The notes under the pieces were generated by a model that did not search any database, was not told the origin of the DNA, and saw only the letters and a list, made by a program, of their open reading frames with translations. From JAJDNW01 sp039714495 (GTDB taxonomy: Bacteria; Desulfobacterota; Desulfobacteria; Desulfobacterales; B30-G6): DNA of 40,381 nt. The DNA is taken from NCBI GenBank assembly GCA_039714495.1, contig JBDLJD010000021.1, forward strand, positions 1 through 40,381, given 5' to 3'. Of the stretch, positions 1 through 8,541 are shown in pieces; position 1 is the first letter of the stretch, and each line of letters starts with the position of its first letter. The position numbers and the translations under genes are program-made.

Positions 1-57
1 AGAACTGTTTCTAATAAACAGAAATTAGCTTGTCAAGAAAATTTTACCTGATTCGGA

Positions 58-154
58 CGAACCTGAGGCGTCCATATGCGGCGTTGCTAAGGATTCGAAG
101 TAAAACACTACGACTTCACCCTTAGACGCCTTGTCTATGAACACCTCAGATCCG
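58..154 (-). repeat. 97-nt structured repeat, copy A
   Basis: Read on the minus strand, this stretch matches 31596-31692 over exactly 97 nt with no gaps and 77 identities. The ends (58-76 and 136-154) pair as a 19-bp stem when G-T wobbles are allowed. Inside it are a 5-bp helix (CTAAG with CTTAG) and an apical GAAGT/ACTTC helix with an 11-nt loop. Substitutions relative to the other copy keep every outer-stem pair. It lies 15 nt beyond the rsmE stop, in the same orientation as rsmE. Its function is unknown. Confidence 0.8.
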
Positions 155-169
155 TCTATAAAGCAAGTG

Positions 170-916
170 TTATCGTCCGCCCATATCGCCAAAACGATAC
201 TGCATGAGGACAGCCGCCGCAATTGCAGCGGTTTCCGCTTTGAGGATCCGGGGGCCCAAGGACATGGTTTCATATCCCAGGGAGGTCGCCAAATCGATCT
301 CCCGTGCTGAAAATCCCCCTTCCGGCCCAACAACAACCATGAGGCTCTGTATCTGATCCGCCGCCATGGGTACAGCTGCGTCAGTTGAGGACGATTCGCA
401 TTCCCAGAACATGATTTTACGGTCACAGGCCTGTCCCGTCATCAACACCTCTTCCATGGACGTGGGTGGGAGAACCTCCATGAAAATGTCCCTGCCGCAC
501 TGTTTGAGCGCCTCCCGGCTGATCTTTCCCCACCGCTCCAACCGGGCCGCCAGCCGTTTGCGGTCCGGTGTGGGCACGGACCTTTCCGAAAAAAAAGGGG
601 CCCACCGTGATATGCCGAGTTCCGTGGCCTGCCTGATCAAGGTGTCCATTTTCTTGCTTTTAAGCATGGCCTGGGCAAAGGTGATGTGAACACTGGATTC
701 TGTTTCAGAAACGCTGGCTTTTTCGACCATTGCGGCCACCGCATCGTGGGATACCGATGTTATGCGGCATTCAAAGGCATGCCCCCTGCCGTCAAAGACG
801 GCTATCATATCACCGGTCTTCAGGCGCAGCACTCTGGAAATATGCATGGCATCCGAACCGCCGATGACAACCGATTTACCGGCCTCGAGTTCCTGGGGGG
901 AGAAAAATCGTCTCAA
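170..916 (-). CDS. rsmE: 16S rRNA (uracil-1498-N3)-methyltransferase RsmE
   Basis: RsmE methylates N3 of U1498 in 16S rRNA using S-adenosylmethionine. The 248-residue protein has the usual family length. It starts with the typical MRRFF segment (N-terminal PUA-like domain) and ends in a SPOUT methyltransferase domain. The knot motifs VVGPEGGFS and LGPRILKAETA lie near the C-terminus. The start is a TTG at 916 with no clear ribosome binding site, but the protein N-terminus fits the family exactly there. A small GC hairpin (927-935) lies just upstream of the start. The gene is monocistronic as far as can be seen and diverges from the acidic repeat protein gene. Identification is secure; only the start codon is unusual. 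Confidence 0.95.
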   Translation of the reverse strand: MRRFFSPQELEAGKSVVIGGSDAMHISRVLRLKTGDMIAVFDGRGHAFECRITSVSHDAVAAMVEKASVSETESSVHITFAQAMLKSKKMDTLIRQATELGISRWAPFFSERSVPTPDRKRLAARLERWGKISREALKQCGRDIFMEVLPPTSMEEVLMTGQACDRKIMFWECESSSTDAAVPMAADQIQSLMVVVGPEGGFSAREIDLATSLGYETMSLGPRILKAETAAIAAAVLMQYRFGDMGGR

Positions 917-926
917 AATATAAAAT

Positions 927-960
927 CGCTTCGCGCTTTTATGAAACGCGGCTTCGCCGC
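927..960. repeat. Two GC mini-hairpins upstream of rsmE
   Basis: Two compact inverted repeats with TTC loops are visible: CGC-TTC-GCG at 927-935 and GCGGC-TTC-GCCGC at 948-960. AT-rich sequence separates them. They resemble the units of the arrays at 12573-12618 and 27875-28080. Confidence 0.55.
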
Positions 961-1052
961 TCTAACACACTTTTTTAGCTCGCCTCTAATCCTGATTACG
1001 ACTTATCCCATGAATTTCATTTTTTTTCAACTTAACGAAATATCTTAATATA

Positions 1053-1081
1053 TTGACATGATAGCTGCTATATGGTATTAT
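1053..1081 (+). promoter_or_regulatory. Sigma-70-type promoter for the acidic repeat protein gene
   Basis: A perfect -35 box TTGACA (1053-1058) is followed by a 17-nt spacer and a -10 box TATTAT (1076-1081). Transcription would begin near 1088, about 97 nt before the ATG at 1185. The surrounding sequence is strongly AT-rich. Confidence 0.75.
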
Positions 1082-1184
1082 TTTTAAATTAATCTTTATA
1101 CTGTGTCCATCACTTGAAATCATATAAAATACACCTATTATAAATGGCTGTAGTCATTTCTGATTCCAGTAAACGGGGACTGAT

Positions 1185-2510
1185 ATGGAAAAAAACAACG
1201 ATCCCTTTGGCAAAGAAACGGAAAAAGACAAAGACATCTTAGACCTTAACGATGAAACATCGTCATCGGATGATGATATCATCGATCTGTCCGACACCGC
1301 CGATCCGTCTGCCCCGGAATCAGGCGAAGACATTATAGACCTCACCGAAGCTGTCCACGAGGAAGATAGCGAAGACGAGGAGGTTCTTGATCTTCTGGAG
1401 GTCGTGGAGCCATCTGAGGATCAGGACGACGTGCTCGACCTTGTGGATGCTCTTGAGCCAGTCCAAGACTCGGACAAGGTCCTCGACCTTACTGAAACGA
1501 CCGACCAGGGCGACTCCGGAGAGGACGACGCGCTCGACCTTTTGGACGCGGTTGAGCCTGACGATGACCAGGAGGAGGTCCTCGACCTCACCGAACCGGT
1601 CGACCAGGACGAATCCGGAGAAGACGACCTTCTTGACCTTTTGGACGCAGTAGAACCTGACGAAGTCCTCGACCTCACCGAATCGGTCGACCAGGACGAA
1701 TCCGGAGAAGACGACTTGCTTGACCTTTTGGACGCAGTAGAACCTGACGAAGCCCCGGACGAAGTCCTTGACCTCACCGAACCGGTCGACCAGGACGCTT
1801 TCCAAGAGGACGATGTGCTCGACCTTATGGACGATGTTGAGCCAGACAGTGAAGAAGATGACTTCCTGGATCTCTCCAATCTTGCTGATGGCGGCCTGGA
1901 GGATGCCATCTCATCTTCCGAAACGGTGGAGGGCCTTGAACCGGAACAGGAAGACCACATTCTCGACCTGACCGAGGAAACCGCCGAAGAAGGCGACATC
2001 GTTTCCGAAGAAGCACCATCAGTCGCTGTTCCCGGGCCGTCCGACGACCAGGAGATTCTGGATTTGATCGACGATATCCAATCCACACTGGATGAGACGG
2101 ACGGCACTGCAGAAGAAACAGCCATGGAAGAACAGGACGCCGTGGATGCATCCTTGCTGACGGATGCATCAGATGAAGCACCAGAAGACTCCGCCATCCT
2201 GGTGGACAACGGCGAATTGATCGATGAAGACAAACTGATAGAACCCGAAACAGACCTGGTGGACAATCTCGGCCTCGACCTTACGTCCGAACTGAATCGG
2301 GACATCTTGAACGGTGACGACGACACAGAATCCACGGCCGGCGAAGCAGAGGATGTTCCCTTTGAAGCTGCCGACAGCACGCTGGGTGAAAGGGTGGAAG
2401 CGATCGTCGAAAGGATTTTACAGGAAAAGCTTGAAACCATCATCAAACAGCGGATCGAAGACGCCGTGCAAAAAGAATTTGATAAGCTGAGGAAAGATAT
2501 ATTAGACTGA
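1185..2510 (+). CDS. Highly acidic repeat protein with C-terminal helix
   Basis: I do not recognise a named family. The 441-residue protein is dominated by Asp and Glu and contains about 16 copies of a short motif, two hydrophobic residues then D-L-x-(D/E/N), such as VLDLTE, LLDLLD and IIDLTE. A 29-residue unit is tandemly duplicated around residues 132-189. No signal peptide or membrane segment is visible, so it should be cytoplasmic and mostly disordered. The last 45 or so residues change character: they are rich in E, K, R, I and L and predict a long amphipathic helix suited to oligomerisation. This layout, an acidic disordered body plus C-terminal helices, resembles polar organisers such as PopZ, but that is analogy, not homology. 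The ATG has a GGGGA ribosome site, a good promoter at 1053 and a terminator at 2537. Confidence 0.8.
   Translation: MEKNNDPFGKETEKDKDILDLNDETSSSDDDIIDLSDTADPSAPESGEDIIDLTEAVHEEDSEDEEVLDLLEVVEPSEDQDDVLDLVDALEPVQDSDKVLDLTETTDQGDSGEDDALDLLDAVEPDDDQEEVLDLTEPVDQDESGEDDLLDLLDAVEPDEVLDLTESVDQDESGEDDLLDLLDAVEPDEAPDEVLDLTEPVDQDAFQEDDVLDLMDDVEPDSEEDDFLDLSNLADGGLEDAISSSETVEGLEPEQEDHILDLTEETAEEGDIVSEEAPSVAVPGPSDDQEILDLIDDIQSTLDETDGTAEETAMEEQDAVDASLLTDASDEAPEDSAILVDNGELIDEDKLIEPETDLVDNLGLDLTSELNRDILNGDDDTESTAGEAEDVPFEAADSTLGERVEAIVERILQEKLETIIKQRIEDAVQKEFDKLRKDILD
1578..1751 (+). repeat. Tandem 87-bp direct repeat inside the acidic gene
   Basis: Two adjacent 87-bp units (1578-1664 and 1665-1751) are nearly identical and encode 29 residues each. 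More diverged units flank them. The near identity suggests recent duplication, so this part is likely to vary in length between strains. Confidence 0.85.
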
Positions 2511-2536
2511 CTTCAGAACCTATACAAACAGCGCCG

Positions 2537-2577
2537 GAGGACCCCGTCCGTGAGGGCGGGGTCCTCTGCAGTTTTAT
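2537..2577 (+). terminator. Intrinsic terminator after the acidic repeat protein gene
   Basis: A 13-bp GC-rich stem (2537-2549 with 2554-2566, one G-T pair) closes on a GTGA tetraloop. It is followed by TGCAGTTTTAT. It lies 26 nt after the stop codon. Confidence 0.85.
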
Positions 2578-2625
2578 AAAGCTATAAATACCAAACCTGG
2601 ATAAACCGGAAAAAAAAGATCATTT

Positions 2626-2705
2626 ATCACGAAAACACGAAAGTCCAAAAACACGAAAAGGACCATGAAAATTTTCGTGCTTTCCTGATTTCGTGTTTTC
2701 GTGAT
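2626..2705. repeat. Inverted repeat built of CACGAAA units, copy 1
   Basis: The 17-nt arms (2626-2642 and 2689-2705) are perfect inverted repeats of ATCACGAAAACACGAAA. A smaller inner hairpin pairs ACGAAAA at 2653 with TTTTCGT at 2672. A-tracts and T-tracts flank it. A related element lies at 17522-17645. It occupies the gap between the terminator at 2537 and valS. Confidence 0.8.
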
Positions 2706-2804
2706 TGATTTTATTTTTTGCCATTAAAAACATAAAAATTACAATTAAGGTACTAAGTTGAGCGATTGTCGAGGTTGCCGCAGGTACAAGGAGAATACAA
2801 ACCT

Positions 2805-5465
2805 ATGAGTTCCAATTTGATCGATAAGGGCTATGAACCCCACGAAGTGGAAAAACGGTGGTATGCCCACTGGGAAAAGGAACAGCTGTTTGCCGCCAGC
2901 GATGAAAGCGACCGGCCGAGCTACTCCATCGTTATCCCGCCCCCCAACGTGACCGGCGTACTGCACATGGGCCACGCTTTGAACAACACCATGCAGGACA
3001 TCATGTGCCGCTACCGAAGGCTGAAGGGGGACAATGTTTTGTGGATGCCGGGCACCGACCACGCAGGCATTGCCACCCAAAATGTAGTGGAAAAGAAACT
3101 GGCCGCAGAGGGTCTGGACCGGCACCAGGTGGGCCGTGAAAAATTTATCGAGGCTGTCTGGGAATGGCGCAAGGAGTACGGCGACGCGATCATCAACCAA
3201 CTTAAACGACTGGGGGCCTCCTGCGACTGGAAGCGTGAACGCTTTACCATGGACGAAGGCCTGTCCCTGGCAGTGCGCAAGGTGTTTGTTCAATTGTACG
3301 AAGAGGGGCTCATCTACCGCGGACAATACATCATCAACTGGTGCCACCGCTGCCACACGGCTCTCAGCGATCTCGAAGTGGAGCACGAGGACATCGACGG
3401 GAATCTCTACCACTTCAAATACCCGTTTGCAGACGGCAGCGGCCATGTGATCATTGCCACCACCCGGCCGGAAACCATGCTCGGGGATACAGCCGTGGCA
3501 GCCCACCCGGATGACGAAAGATATCTCGATATGGGTGACCGCAAACTGATCCTGCCGCTCATAGAGAGGGAAATCCCCTTTATCAAGGACAAGTATGTGG
3601 ACATGTCTTTTGGCACCGGCGCTTTGAAAATCACGCCGGCCCACGACCCCAACGACTTTGACATCGGCGGACGCCACGACCTGCCCAGCATCAAAGCTAT
3701 CGGTGATGACGGCCTCATGACTGAGGAAGCCGGTCGTTTTGCAGGGATGGACCGCTTTGAGTGCCGCAAAGCCGTGGTCGAAGCCATGCAGACCCAGGGG
3801 CTGGTGGAAAAGATAGAACCCCATGCCCACAGCGTCGGCCACTGCTACCGGTGTAAAACCATTGTCGAACCCAATCTTTCAAAGCAGTGGTTTGTCAAAG
3901 CCAAACCGCTTGCCGAAAAAGCCATAGAGGCGGTGGAAAGCGGTAAAACGCGCATTATACCAGCAACCTGGAAAAAAACATACTATGAGTGGATGTACAA
4001 CATCAGGGACTGGTGCATCTCACGGCAGATCTGGTGGGGCCATCAGATACCGGCCTGGACCTGTGACGCCTGCGGCGAAGTGATGGTGCGCATGGAAGCG
4101 CCGGACGCCTGTGAGGCCTGCGGCAAAAAGGCGCTCACCCGCGAAACCGACGTGCTCGACACCTGGTTCAGTTCGGCCCTGTGGCCTTTTTCCACCATGG
4201 GCTGGCCTGAGCACACGCCCTTGTTGAAAACCTTTTACCCGACCTCCGTACTGGTCACCGGTTTTGACATCCTCTTTTTCTGGGTGGCGCGCATGATGAT
4301 GATGGGGATCCATTTCATGAAAGAGATCCCTTTCACGGATGTTTACGTGCATGCCCTGGTCAGGGATGAGCACGGCAAAAAGATGAGCAAGTCCAAAGGC
4401 AACGTCATCGACCCCCTGAACATCATCGACAAATATGGTACAGATGCGTTTCGTTTTACCCTCGCAGCTTTTGCCGCCCAGGGGCGCGATGTCAAAATGT
4501 CTGAAAAACGGGTGGAAGGGTACCGCAATTTTGTAAATAAACTGTGGAATGCGACCCGCTTTGCTTTGATGCATCTCAAGGAAGGCTTCTCCGACATTCC
4601 TGCAGACCAAATATCCCTGGCAGACAGGTGGGTACTCTCCCGCCTGGGCAGAACAGCAGCCAAGGTGTCTGAAACCCTCGATGATTACCGTTTCAACGAA
4701 GCTGCCAGCGCTGCCTACAATTTTGTCTGGCATGAGTTGTGCGACTGGTACATCGAAGCCGCAAAGCCGGCCCTGTACGGCAAGAAAGGCGAGGCCAGCC
4801 AAAAAGCCACCCTGTCTGTTCTGTGGCGGGTGCTGCGCGACACCCTCATCATGCTGCATCCCTTCATGCCGTTTGTTACCGAAGAGATATGGCGCAAGCT
4901 GCCGGGGACCGAAGGGTCCATCATGAAAGCCGTATATCCCACGGACACGCCCGAAGCCAAGGACCTGGCCGGGGATACGGCAGCCGAAGAGGCCATGCAG
5001 GTTGTCATCGATGTGATTACCGGGGTAAGAAATATCCGGGGGGAAATGAATGTGGCTCCCTCCCTTGCCCTCGAGGTAACCCTCCGCACCAGGAAAGAGC
5101 GTATTCGCAAAGTGGTCGAAGCCAACACGGACTTGATCAAGGATCTGGCCAAACTGGAGACTTTGCATATTGAAGCGTCCGGGGAAAAGCCCAAGGCATC
5201 GGCAACTGCCATTATCGACGGGGCCACCATTTTTGCATCCCTGGAAGGGATCATCGATACGGACAAGGAATCGGCCAGGCTGCAGAAGGAAATCGACAAG
5301 TTGGAAAAGGAACTGGCCGGCGTGTCCAAAAAACTCGCCAACGAAGGTTTTTTGAAAAAGGCGCCCGAGGAGATCGTCGCCAAGGTCAAGGAAAAGTACG
5401 CCCAGTTGTCACAGAAAAAGGAAAAGTTGCAAATGAATCTAGACAAACTAGCTGATTTGAAATAA
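2805..5465 (+). CDS. valS: Valine-tRNA ligase
   Basis: ValS charges tRNA-Val with valine in the cytoplasm and hydrolyses mischarged threonine in its editing domain. The 886-residue protein has the class I signature HMGH at residues 54-57 and KMSKS at 526-530. A CP1 editing insertion lies between them, and the C-terminal coiled coil (about 820-886) is rich in KELE-type heptads. Cysteine pairs around residues 424-441 look like a zinc-binding insertion. I chose ATG 2805 over the upstream in-frame TTG at 2766 because an AAGGAG ribosome site precedes it and homologues start there. The stop is 75 nt before nadC, so the two may be cotranscribed. Identification is secure. Confidence 0.97.
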   Translation: MSSNLIDKGYEPHEVEKRWYAHWEKEQLFAASDESDRPSYSIVIPPPNVTGVLHMGHALNNTMQDIMCRYRRLKGDNVLWMPGTDHAGIATQNVVEKKLAAEGLDRHQVGREKFIEAVWEWRKEYGDAIINQLKRLGASCDWKRERFTMDEGLSLAVRKVFVQLYEEGLIYRGQYIINWCHRCHTALSDLEVEHEDIDGNLYHFKYPFADGSGHVIIATTRPETMLGDTAVAAHPDDERYLDMGDRKLILPLIEREIPFIKDKYVDMSFGTGALKITPAHDPNDFDIGGRHDLPSIKAIGDDGLMTEEAGRFAGMDRFECRKAVVEAMQTQGLVEKIEPHAHSVGHCYRCKTIVEPNLSKQWFVKAKPLAEKAIEAVESGKTRIIPATWKKTYYEWMYNIRDWCISRQIWWGHQIPAWTCDACGEVMVRMEAPDACEACGKKALTRETDVLDTWFSSALWPFSTMGWPEHTPLLKTFYPTSVLVTGFDILFFWVARMMMMGIHFMKEIPFTDVYVHALVRDEHGKKMSKSKGNVIDPLNIIDKYGTDAFRFTLAAFAAQGRDVKMSEKRVEGYRNFVNKLWNATRFALMHLKEGFSDIPADQISLADRWVLSRLGRTAAKVSETLDDYRFNEAASAAYNFVWHELCDWYIEAAKPALYGKKGEASQKATLSVLWRVLRDTLIMLHPFMPFVTEEIWRKLPGTEGSIMKAVYPTDTPEAKDLAGDTAAEEAMQVVIDVITGVRNIRGEMNVAPSLALEVTLRTRKERIRKVVEANTDLIKDLAKLETLHIEASGEKPKASATAIIDGATIFASLEGIIDTDKESARLQKEIDKLEKELAGVSKKLANEGFLKKAPEEIVAKVKEKYAQLSQKKEKLQMNLDKLADLK

Positions 5466-5539
5466 CATAGATGCAGTCAAAGGGTTCGAGGAGTCAATTC
5501 AACAAAAGTGAAAAGAGTATTCGGGGGGAGATCCGATAA

Positions 5540-6376
5540 ATGGTAGGAATGATTCCACAAATCGATAGACTCATAAGCCTTGCCATTGAGGAGGACATCG
5601 GCCCGGGCGACATCACCACCGACAGCCTGGTGCCGGCGGACCAGGAAGGCAGGGCCATCATCCTGGCCAAGGAATCCCTTGTCCTGGCCGGCCTGGAAAC
5701 TGCTTGCCAGGTGTTCCTGCGATTTGATGACCAAACTGTCTTTGAAACCACCCATAAAGACGGCGATCGCATTCCAAAAGGGACCACGTTTATCAAACTC
5801 GAGGGCCGGCTTGCCGCCCTGTTGAAAGCCGAACGCATTGCCCTCAATTTCCTGCAGCGGCTGTGCGGCATTGCCACGCATGTGCGGACCTACATGGATG
5901 AAATGGAAGACAGCCCGGTCCGGCTGGTGGACACCCGCAAGACAACACCCGGCTGGCGGGTCCTTGAAAAATATGCCGTCCGGGTAGGCGGCGCCGCCAA
6001 CCATCGCATGGGACTTTACGACGGGGTGCTGATCAAGGACAATCACATTGCCGCCTGCGGCGGTGTGAAACAGGCCATTGCCCGGGCCCGGCAGGACATT
6101 TCCCACCTCGTCAAGATCGAAGTGGAGGTTTCCACCCTGGATGAGGCCGGGCAGGCGGTTGCAGCCGGAGCGGACGTGATCATGCTGGACAACATGAATG
6201 TAGAGGAAATCCGGCAGGCGGTTGACATGATCGGCAGCAGCGCCCTGGTGGAGGTATCCGGCAACGTCACCATGGAGCGCCTCAAGGAACTCGCAGGAAC
6301 CGGCGTGGACCTCATCTCCATAGGGGCCCTGACCCACGCGGCCAGGTCGGTTGATATCAGCATGCAAATTAAATAA
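5540..6376 (+). CDS. nadC: Nicotinate-nucleotide pyrophosphorylase (carboxylating)
   Basis: NadC, or quinolinate phosphoribosyltransferase, converts quinolinate and PRPP to nicotinate mononucleotide in de novo NAD synthesis. The 278-residue protein is full length. Family hallmarks are the N-terminal EEDIGPGDITTDSL segment, the central RLVDTRKTTPGWR substrate-binding stretch, the conserved IKDNH motif, and the C-terminal barrel strands VEVSGNVT and ISIGALTH. A GGGGGAG ribosome site precedes the ATG. The stop codon is embedded in the left arm of the terminator at 6371. No other NAD synthesis gene (nadA, nadB) is in the window. Confidence 0.96.
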   Translation: MVGMIPQIDRLISLAIEEDIGPGDITTDSLVPADQEGRAIILAKESLVLAGLETACQVFLRFDDQTVFETTHKDGDRIPKGTTFIKLEGRLAALLKAERIALNFLQRLCGIATHVRTYMDEMEDSPVRLVDTRKTTPGWRVLEKYAVRVGGAANHRMGLYDGVLIKDNHIAACGGVKQAIARARQDISHLVKIEVEVSTLDEAGQAVAAGADVIMLDNMNVEEIRQAVDMIGSSALVEVSGNVTMERLKELAGTGVDLISIGALTHAARSVDISMQIK

Positions 6377-6412
6377 TGGCCAGCGCGATGCGCTGGCCAT
6401 TATTTAATTTTT
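6371..6412 (+). terminator. Strong intrinsic terminator after nadC
   Basis: A perfect 16-bp inverted repeat (6371-6386 and 6390-6405) with a 3-nt loop is followed by AATTTTTAT. The nadC stop codon lies in the left arm. Because the flanking A and T runs are symmetrical, it could work in both directions. Confidence 0.93.
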
Positions 6413-6428
6413 ATCAGAGCAAGCGCCC

Positions 6429-7391
6429 ATGATTCCCATTCGCGACACCGCGCAATCTAAAAATTATCCAGTTGTCAACACCGCCATTATAGGCTTGAAC
6501 ATCCTGGTTTACTTTTTCCAGTTGTCCAAAGGGGCCGGCCTTGACAAGTTTATCTACACTTACGGACTCGTACCGGCACGCTACACAACGCCGGAAGTGT
6601 CCGTCTATTTCACCATCGGGCAGCAGTTGCTGGCGCCGGTGTCCTTCATGTTTCTGCACGGCGGCTTCTTGCACCTTTTGGGCAACATGTGGTCGCTATA
6701 TATATTCGGCGACAACGTGGAAGACCGTCTTGGCCCCGTGCGCTACCTGATCTTCTACCTCCTGTCGGGCATTGCCTCCGGCCTGTTCCACATGCTGTCA
6801 GACATCCACTCCATGGTGCCCACCATCGGCGCCAGCGGAGCTGTGGCGGGCGTAATGGGGGCTTATGTTATCACCCACCCCAACTCGAAAATCCTGACCT
6901 TGATTCCCATTATCTTCATCCCCTGGTTTGTGGAAATTCCTGCCTTCATCTTTATCGGCATCTGGTTTGCCATGCAGCTGTTGAACGCTGCCGGCGGTGG
7001 CGGCGGGATTGCGTGGTGGGCCCACATCGGCGGGTTTATTTTCGGAATTGTGTTTTTAAAGGTTGCCCTGAGAATGCCCTCCACCGGCCTGACAAGCCCC
7101 TTGAGACGGGCCACCACCAAGAAAAAATCCCCCCGGCTCCAGGTCATCCACCCCACAGGCGGGGGGGACGACCCCAACCTATACGGCACCCTGGCCATCA
7201 CTCGTTCCGAGGCCTTTCAGGGATCCTACAAGCTGGTCAACATTCCCTGGGCCTTCCATAAACGGCTGATCCGGGTGACGGTGCCCGCGGGCATATCAGG
7301 GGGAAAGACACTCAAATTGAAGGGACTGGGGAAGCAGATGCCGGACGGCCGCAAAGGGGACCTCTACTTAAAAATACGTATCAGGAAGTGA
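6429..7391 (+). CDS. Rhomboid protease with a DnaJ-like C-terminal domain
   Basis: Rhomboids are inner-membrane serine proteases that cut transmembrane helices of substrates. This 320-residue protein has the typical MIPIRDT start, a six-helix core over about residues 15-215, and the catalytic pair Ser136 in GASG and His199 in WWAHIGG. After a basic linker (226-236) the last 70 residues (about 252-320) contain VTVPAGISGGKTLKLKGLG and GRKGDLYLKIRI. These match the pattern of the second C-terminal substrate-binding domain of DnaJ/Hsp40. No J domain is present. This suggests that the protease carries its own client-binding module on the cytoplasmic side, which is inference. No clear ribosome site is visible. 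The nadC terminator separates it from the upstream genes. Confidence 0.9.
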   Translation: MIPIRDTAQSKNYPVVNTAIIGLNILVYFFQLSKGAGLDKFIYTYGLVPARYTTPEVSVYFTIGQQLLAPVSFMFLHGGFLHLLGNMWSLYIFGDNVEDRLGPVRYLIFYLLSGIASGLFHMLSDIHSMVPTIGASGAVAGVMGAYVITHPNSKILTLIPIIFIPWFVEIPAFIFIGIWFAMQLLNAAGGGGGIAWWAHIGGFIFGIVFLKVALRMPSTGLTSPLRRATTKKKSPRLQVIHPTGGGDDPNLYGTLAITRSEAFQGSYKLVNIPWAFHKRLIRVTVPAGISGGKTLKLKGLGKQMPDGRKGDLYLKIRIRK

Positions 7392-7623
7392 AGCCAGAAG
7401 ACAGAACACCAGAGGTCAGAGCCACAGAGGGCGGAAACCGAGGCCAGATGGGCAGTAAGCAGTAAGGAGTAGGGAGATTTGTCATAGGTCGTGTAGGGGC
7501 CGGCCTTGTGCCTGCCCGTTCCACGAAAGACCAGAGGACAGAGGACGGAAGCCAAAATCCGGTGATCAGTAGTCAGTGGTCGGGGTTTGAAGTTTAGAAA
7601 AATAGAAAACCAGTAATGAAAAA
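7386..7623. repeat. Mosaic of short phrase-like intergenic repeats
   Basis: No gene is seen here. The DNA consists of short recurring phrases such as CCAGAGGACAGAGGACGGAA, AGCAGTAAGGAGTAGG, GATCAGTAGTCAGTGGTC, and a GTAGGGGCCGGCCTTGTGCC block at about 7492-7511. Similar phrases recur in reverse orientation at 8838-8985 and directly at 29335-29372. They are direct repeats of variable spacing rather than a mobile element with defined ends. Confidence 0.65.
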
Positions 7624-8541
7624 TCAGTAGTTCACGACCAATTTGTAGGCCTTTACCATCATGACGGGCTGATAGGAGCGCTTGGACTTGGCAATGCCGG
7701 GCATACCCATGTCGCTCTCTTTGTTGATATACGAAAACCCTTCGAACAGGCGCCGGGCACACTCCCTGTCCAGGTACTGATAGAGCCCCTTGACATTGGA
7801 AAAGGCTTTCTCGTACTGCAGCGTGGCCATGTCCTGCGTCAGTGCCGCAGAGATGCCGAAGGCGCTCACCACGCCATCCAGCCTCACCAGAATTCCTTTC
7901 AAGTCCATCTGCTCCAGGTTTTCGATGGTGGTGATGGCCGCCTGCTTTTCACAGGCCAGGTCACTGTTCACCGCACCGTCGCACCCGTCGCGTTCCGCAC
8001 ACCACTGTTCCAGAAACACCAGGCACTCATCGGCAACGGAGGGTCCCATTGCTTCAACCTGCACGCGTCCTTCAGCGGCGAACTCCCGTTCGAACTGGTG
8101 AATCAGGTTGCGTTTTTTGGAATACTTGTTCCCTTTTAAAGAAGCCAGGTCTTCAGTCATGAAAACATAATCGCTGTAGTCCTCATGGGGCACGATGGAA
8201 AAATAACGCGCCAGCTCATCGCGTCCATGCCGCTCGATATAGTCTTCAGGCACAAACCAGAACGTTTGGTACCCCAGCTCCTGGGCCAGTTCAAACAACT
8301 CCCTGGGACCGTACTCCCTTTTCGGGGATATGGGCAGGATGAGATGCCTGTGTTCTCGCTCGGTGGCAAACTCGGCCGCGACGATCAACGCATCGTCTGC
8401 AAATGCGCCAAAGGGCTGATACTCCTCGTTGCTCCAGGCTATGATGGACGACAGCGCGTAGCCGCACAACCTATATTGCTGGGCTTTGAAATAGGGTTTA
8501 TACGCCGCAAAATCGGGCGGCACCATGTGTTTGAAGTTCAT
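7624..8541 (-). CDS. DUF2156 domain protein (acyl/lysyltransferase-like fold)
   Basis: The 305-residue protein looks like the DUF2156 family, which shares the tandem GNAT-like fold of the C-terminal catalytic domain of phosphatidylglycerol lysyltransferase (MprF). Recognisable features are the N-terminal YFKAQQYRLCGYALSSIIAW segment, the central DLASLKGNKYSKKRNLIHQF stretch, and a C-terminal GLYQYLDRECARRLF helix typical of the family. There are no membrane helices, so it lacks the MprF flippase part. The substrate is unknown; aminoacyl transfer to lipid or peptide is only possible. The gene stands alone between repeat-rich regions, and repeat sequence reaches up to its start, so no ribosome site is obvious. 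Family assignment is fairly sure, function is not. Confidence 0.8.
   Translation of the reverse strand: MNFKHMVPPDFAAYKPYFKAQQYRLCGYALSSIIAWSNEEYQPFGAFADDALIVAAEFATEREHRHLILPISPKREYGPRELFELAQELGYQTFWFVPEDYIERHGRDELARYFSIVPHEDYSDYVFMTEDLASLKGNKYSKKRNLIHQFEREFAAEGRVQVEAMGPSVADECLVFLEQWCAERDGCDGAVNSDLACEKQAAITTIENLEQMDLKGILVRLDGVVSAFGISAALTQDMATLQYEKAFSNVKGLYQYLDRECARRLFEGFSYINKESDMGMPGIAKSKRSYQPVMMVKAYKLVVNY

Noticed and set aside
58..154. Short conserved peptide (KGEVVV...) instead of a structured repeat
   Set aside because: Both copies can be translated in the same frame, but the frame has no start, the copies lie in opposite contexts, and substitutions track base pairing more than codon position. 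Not fully excluded.
1421..2446. Serine-rich 341-codon frame antisense to the acidic protein gene
   Set aside because: The low-complexity Ser/Arg composition is the complement of Asp/Glu-rich codons. The plus-strand gene has the promoter, ribosome site and terminator.
2745..3842. 365-codon minus-strand frame over valS
   Set aside because: It is a shadow of valS, with no ribosome site and no recognisable domain.
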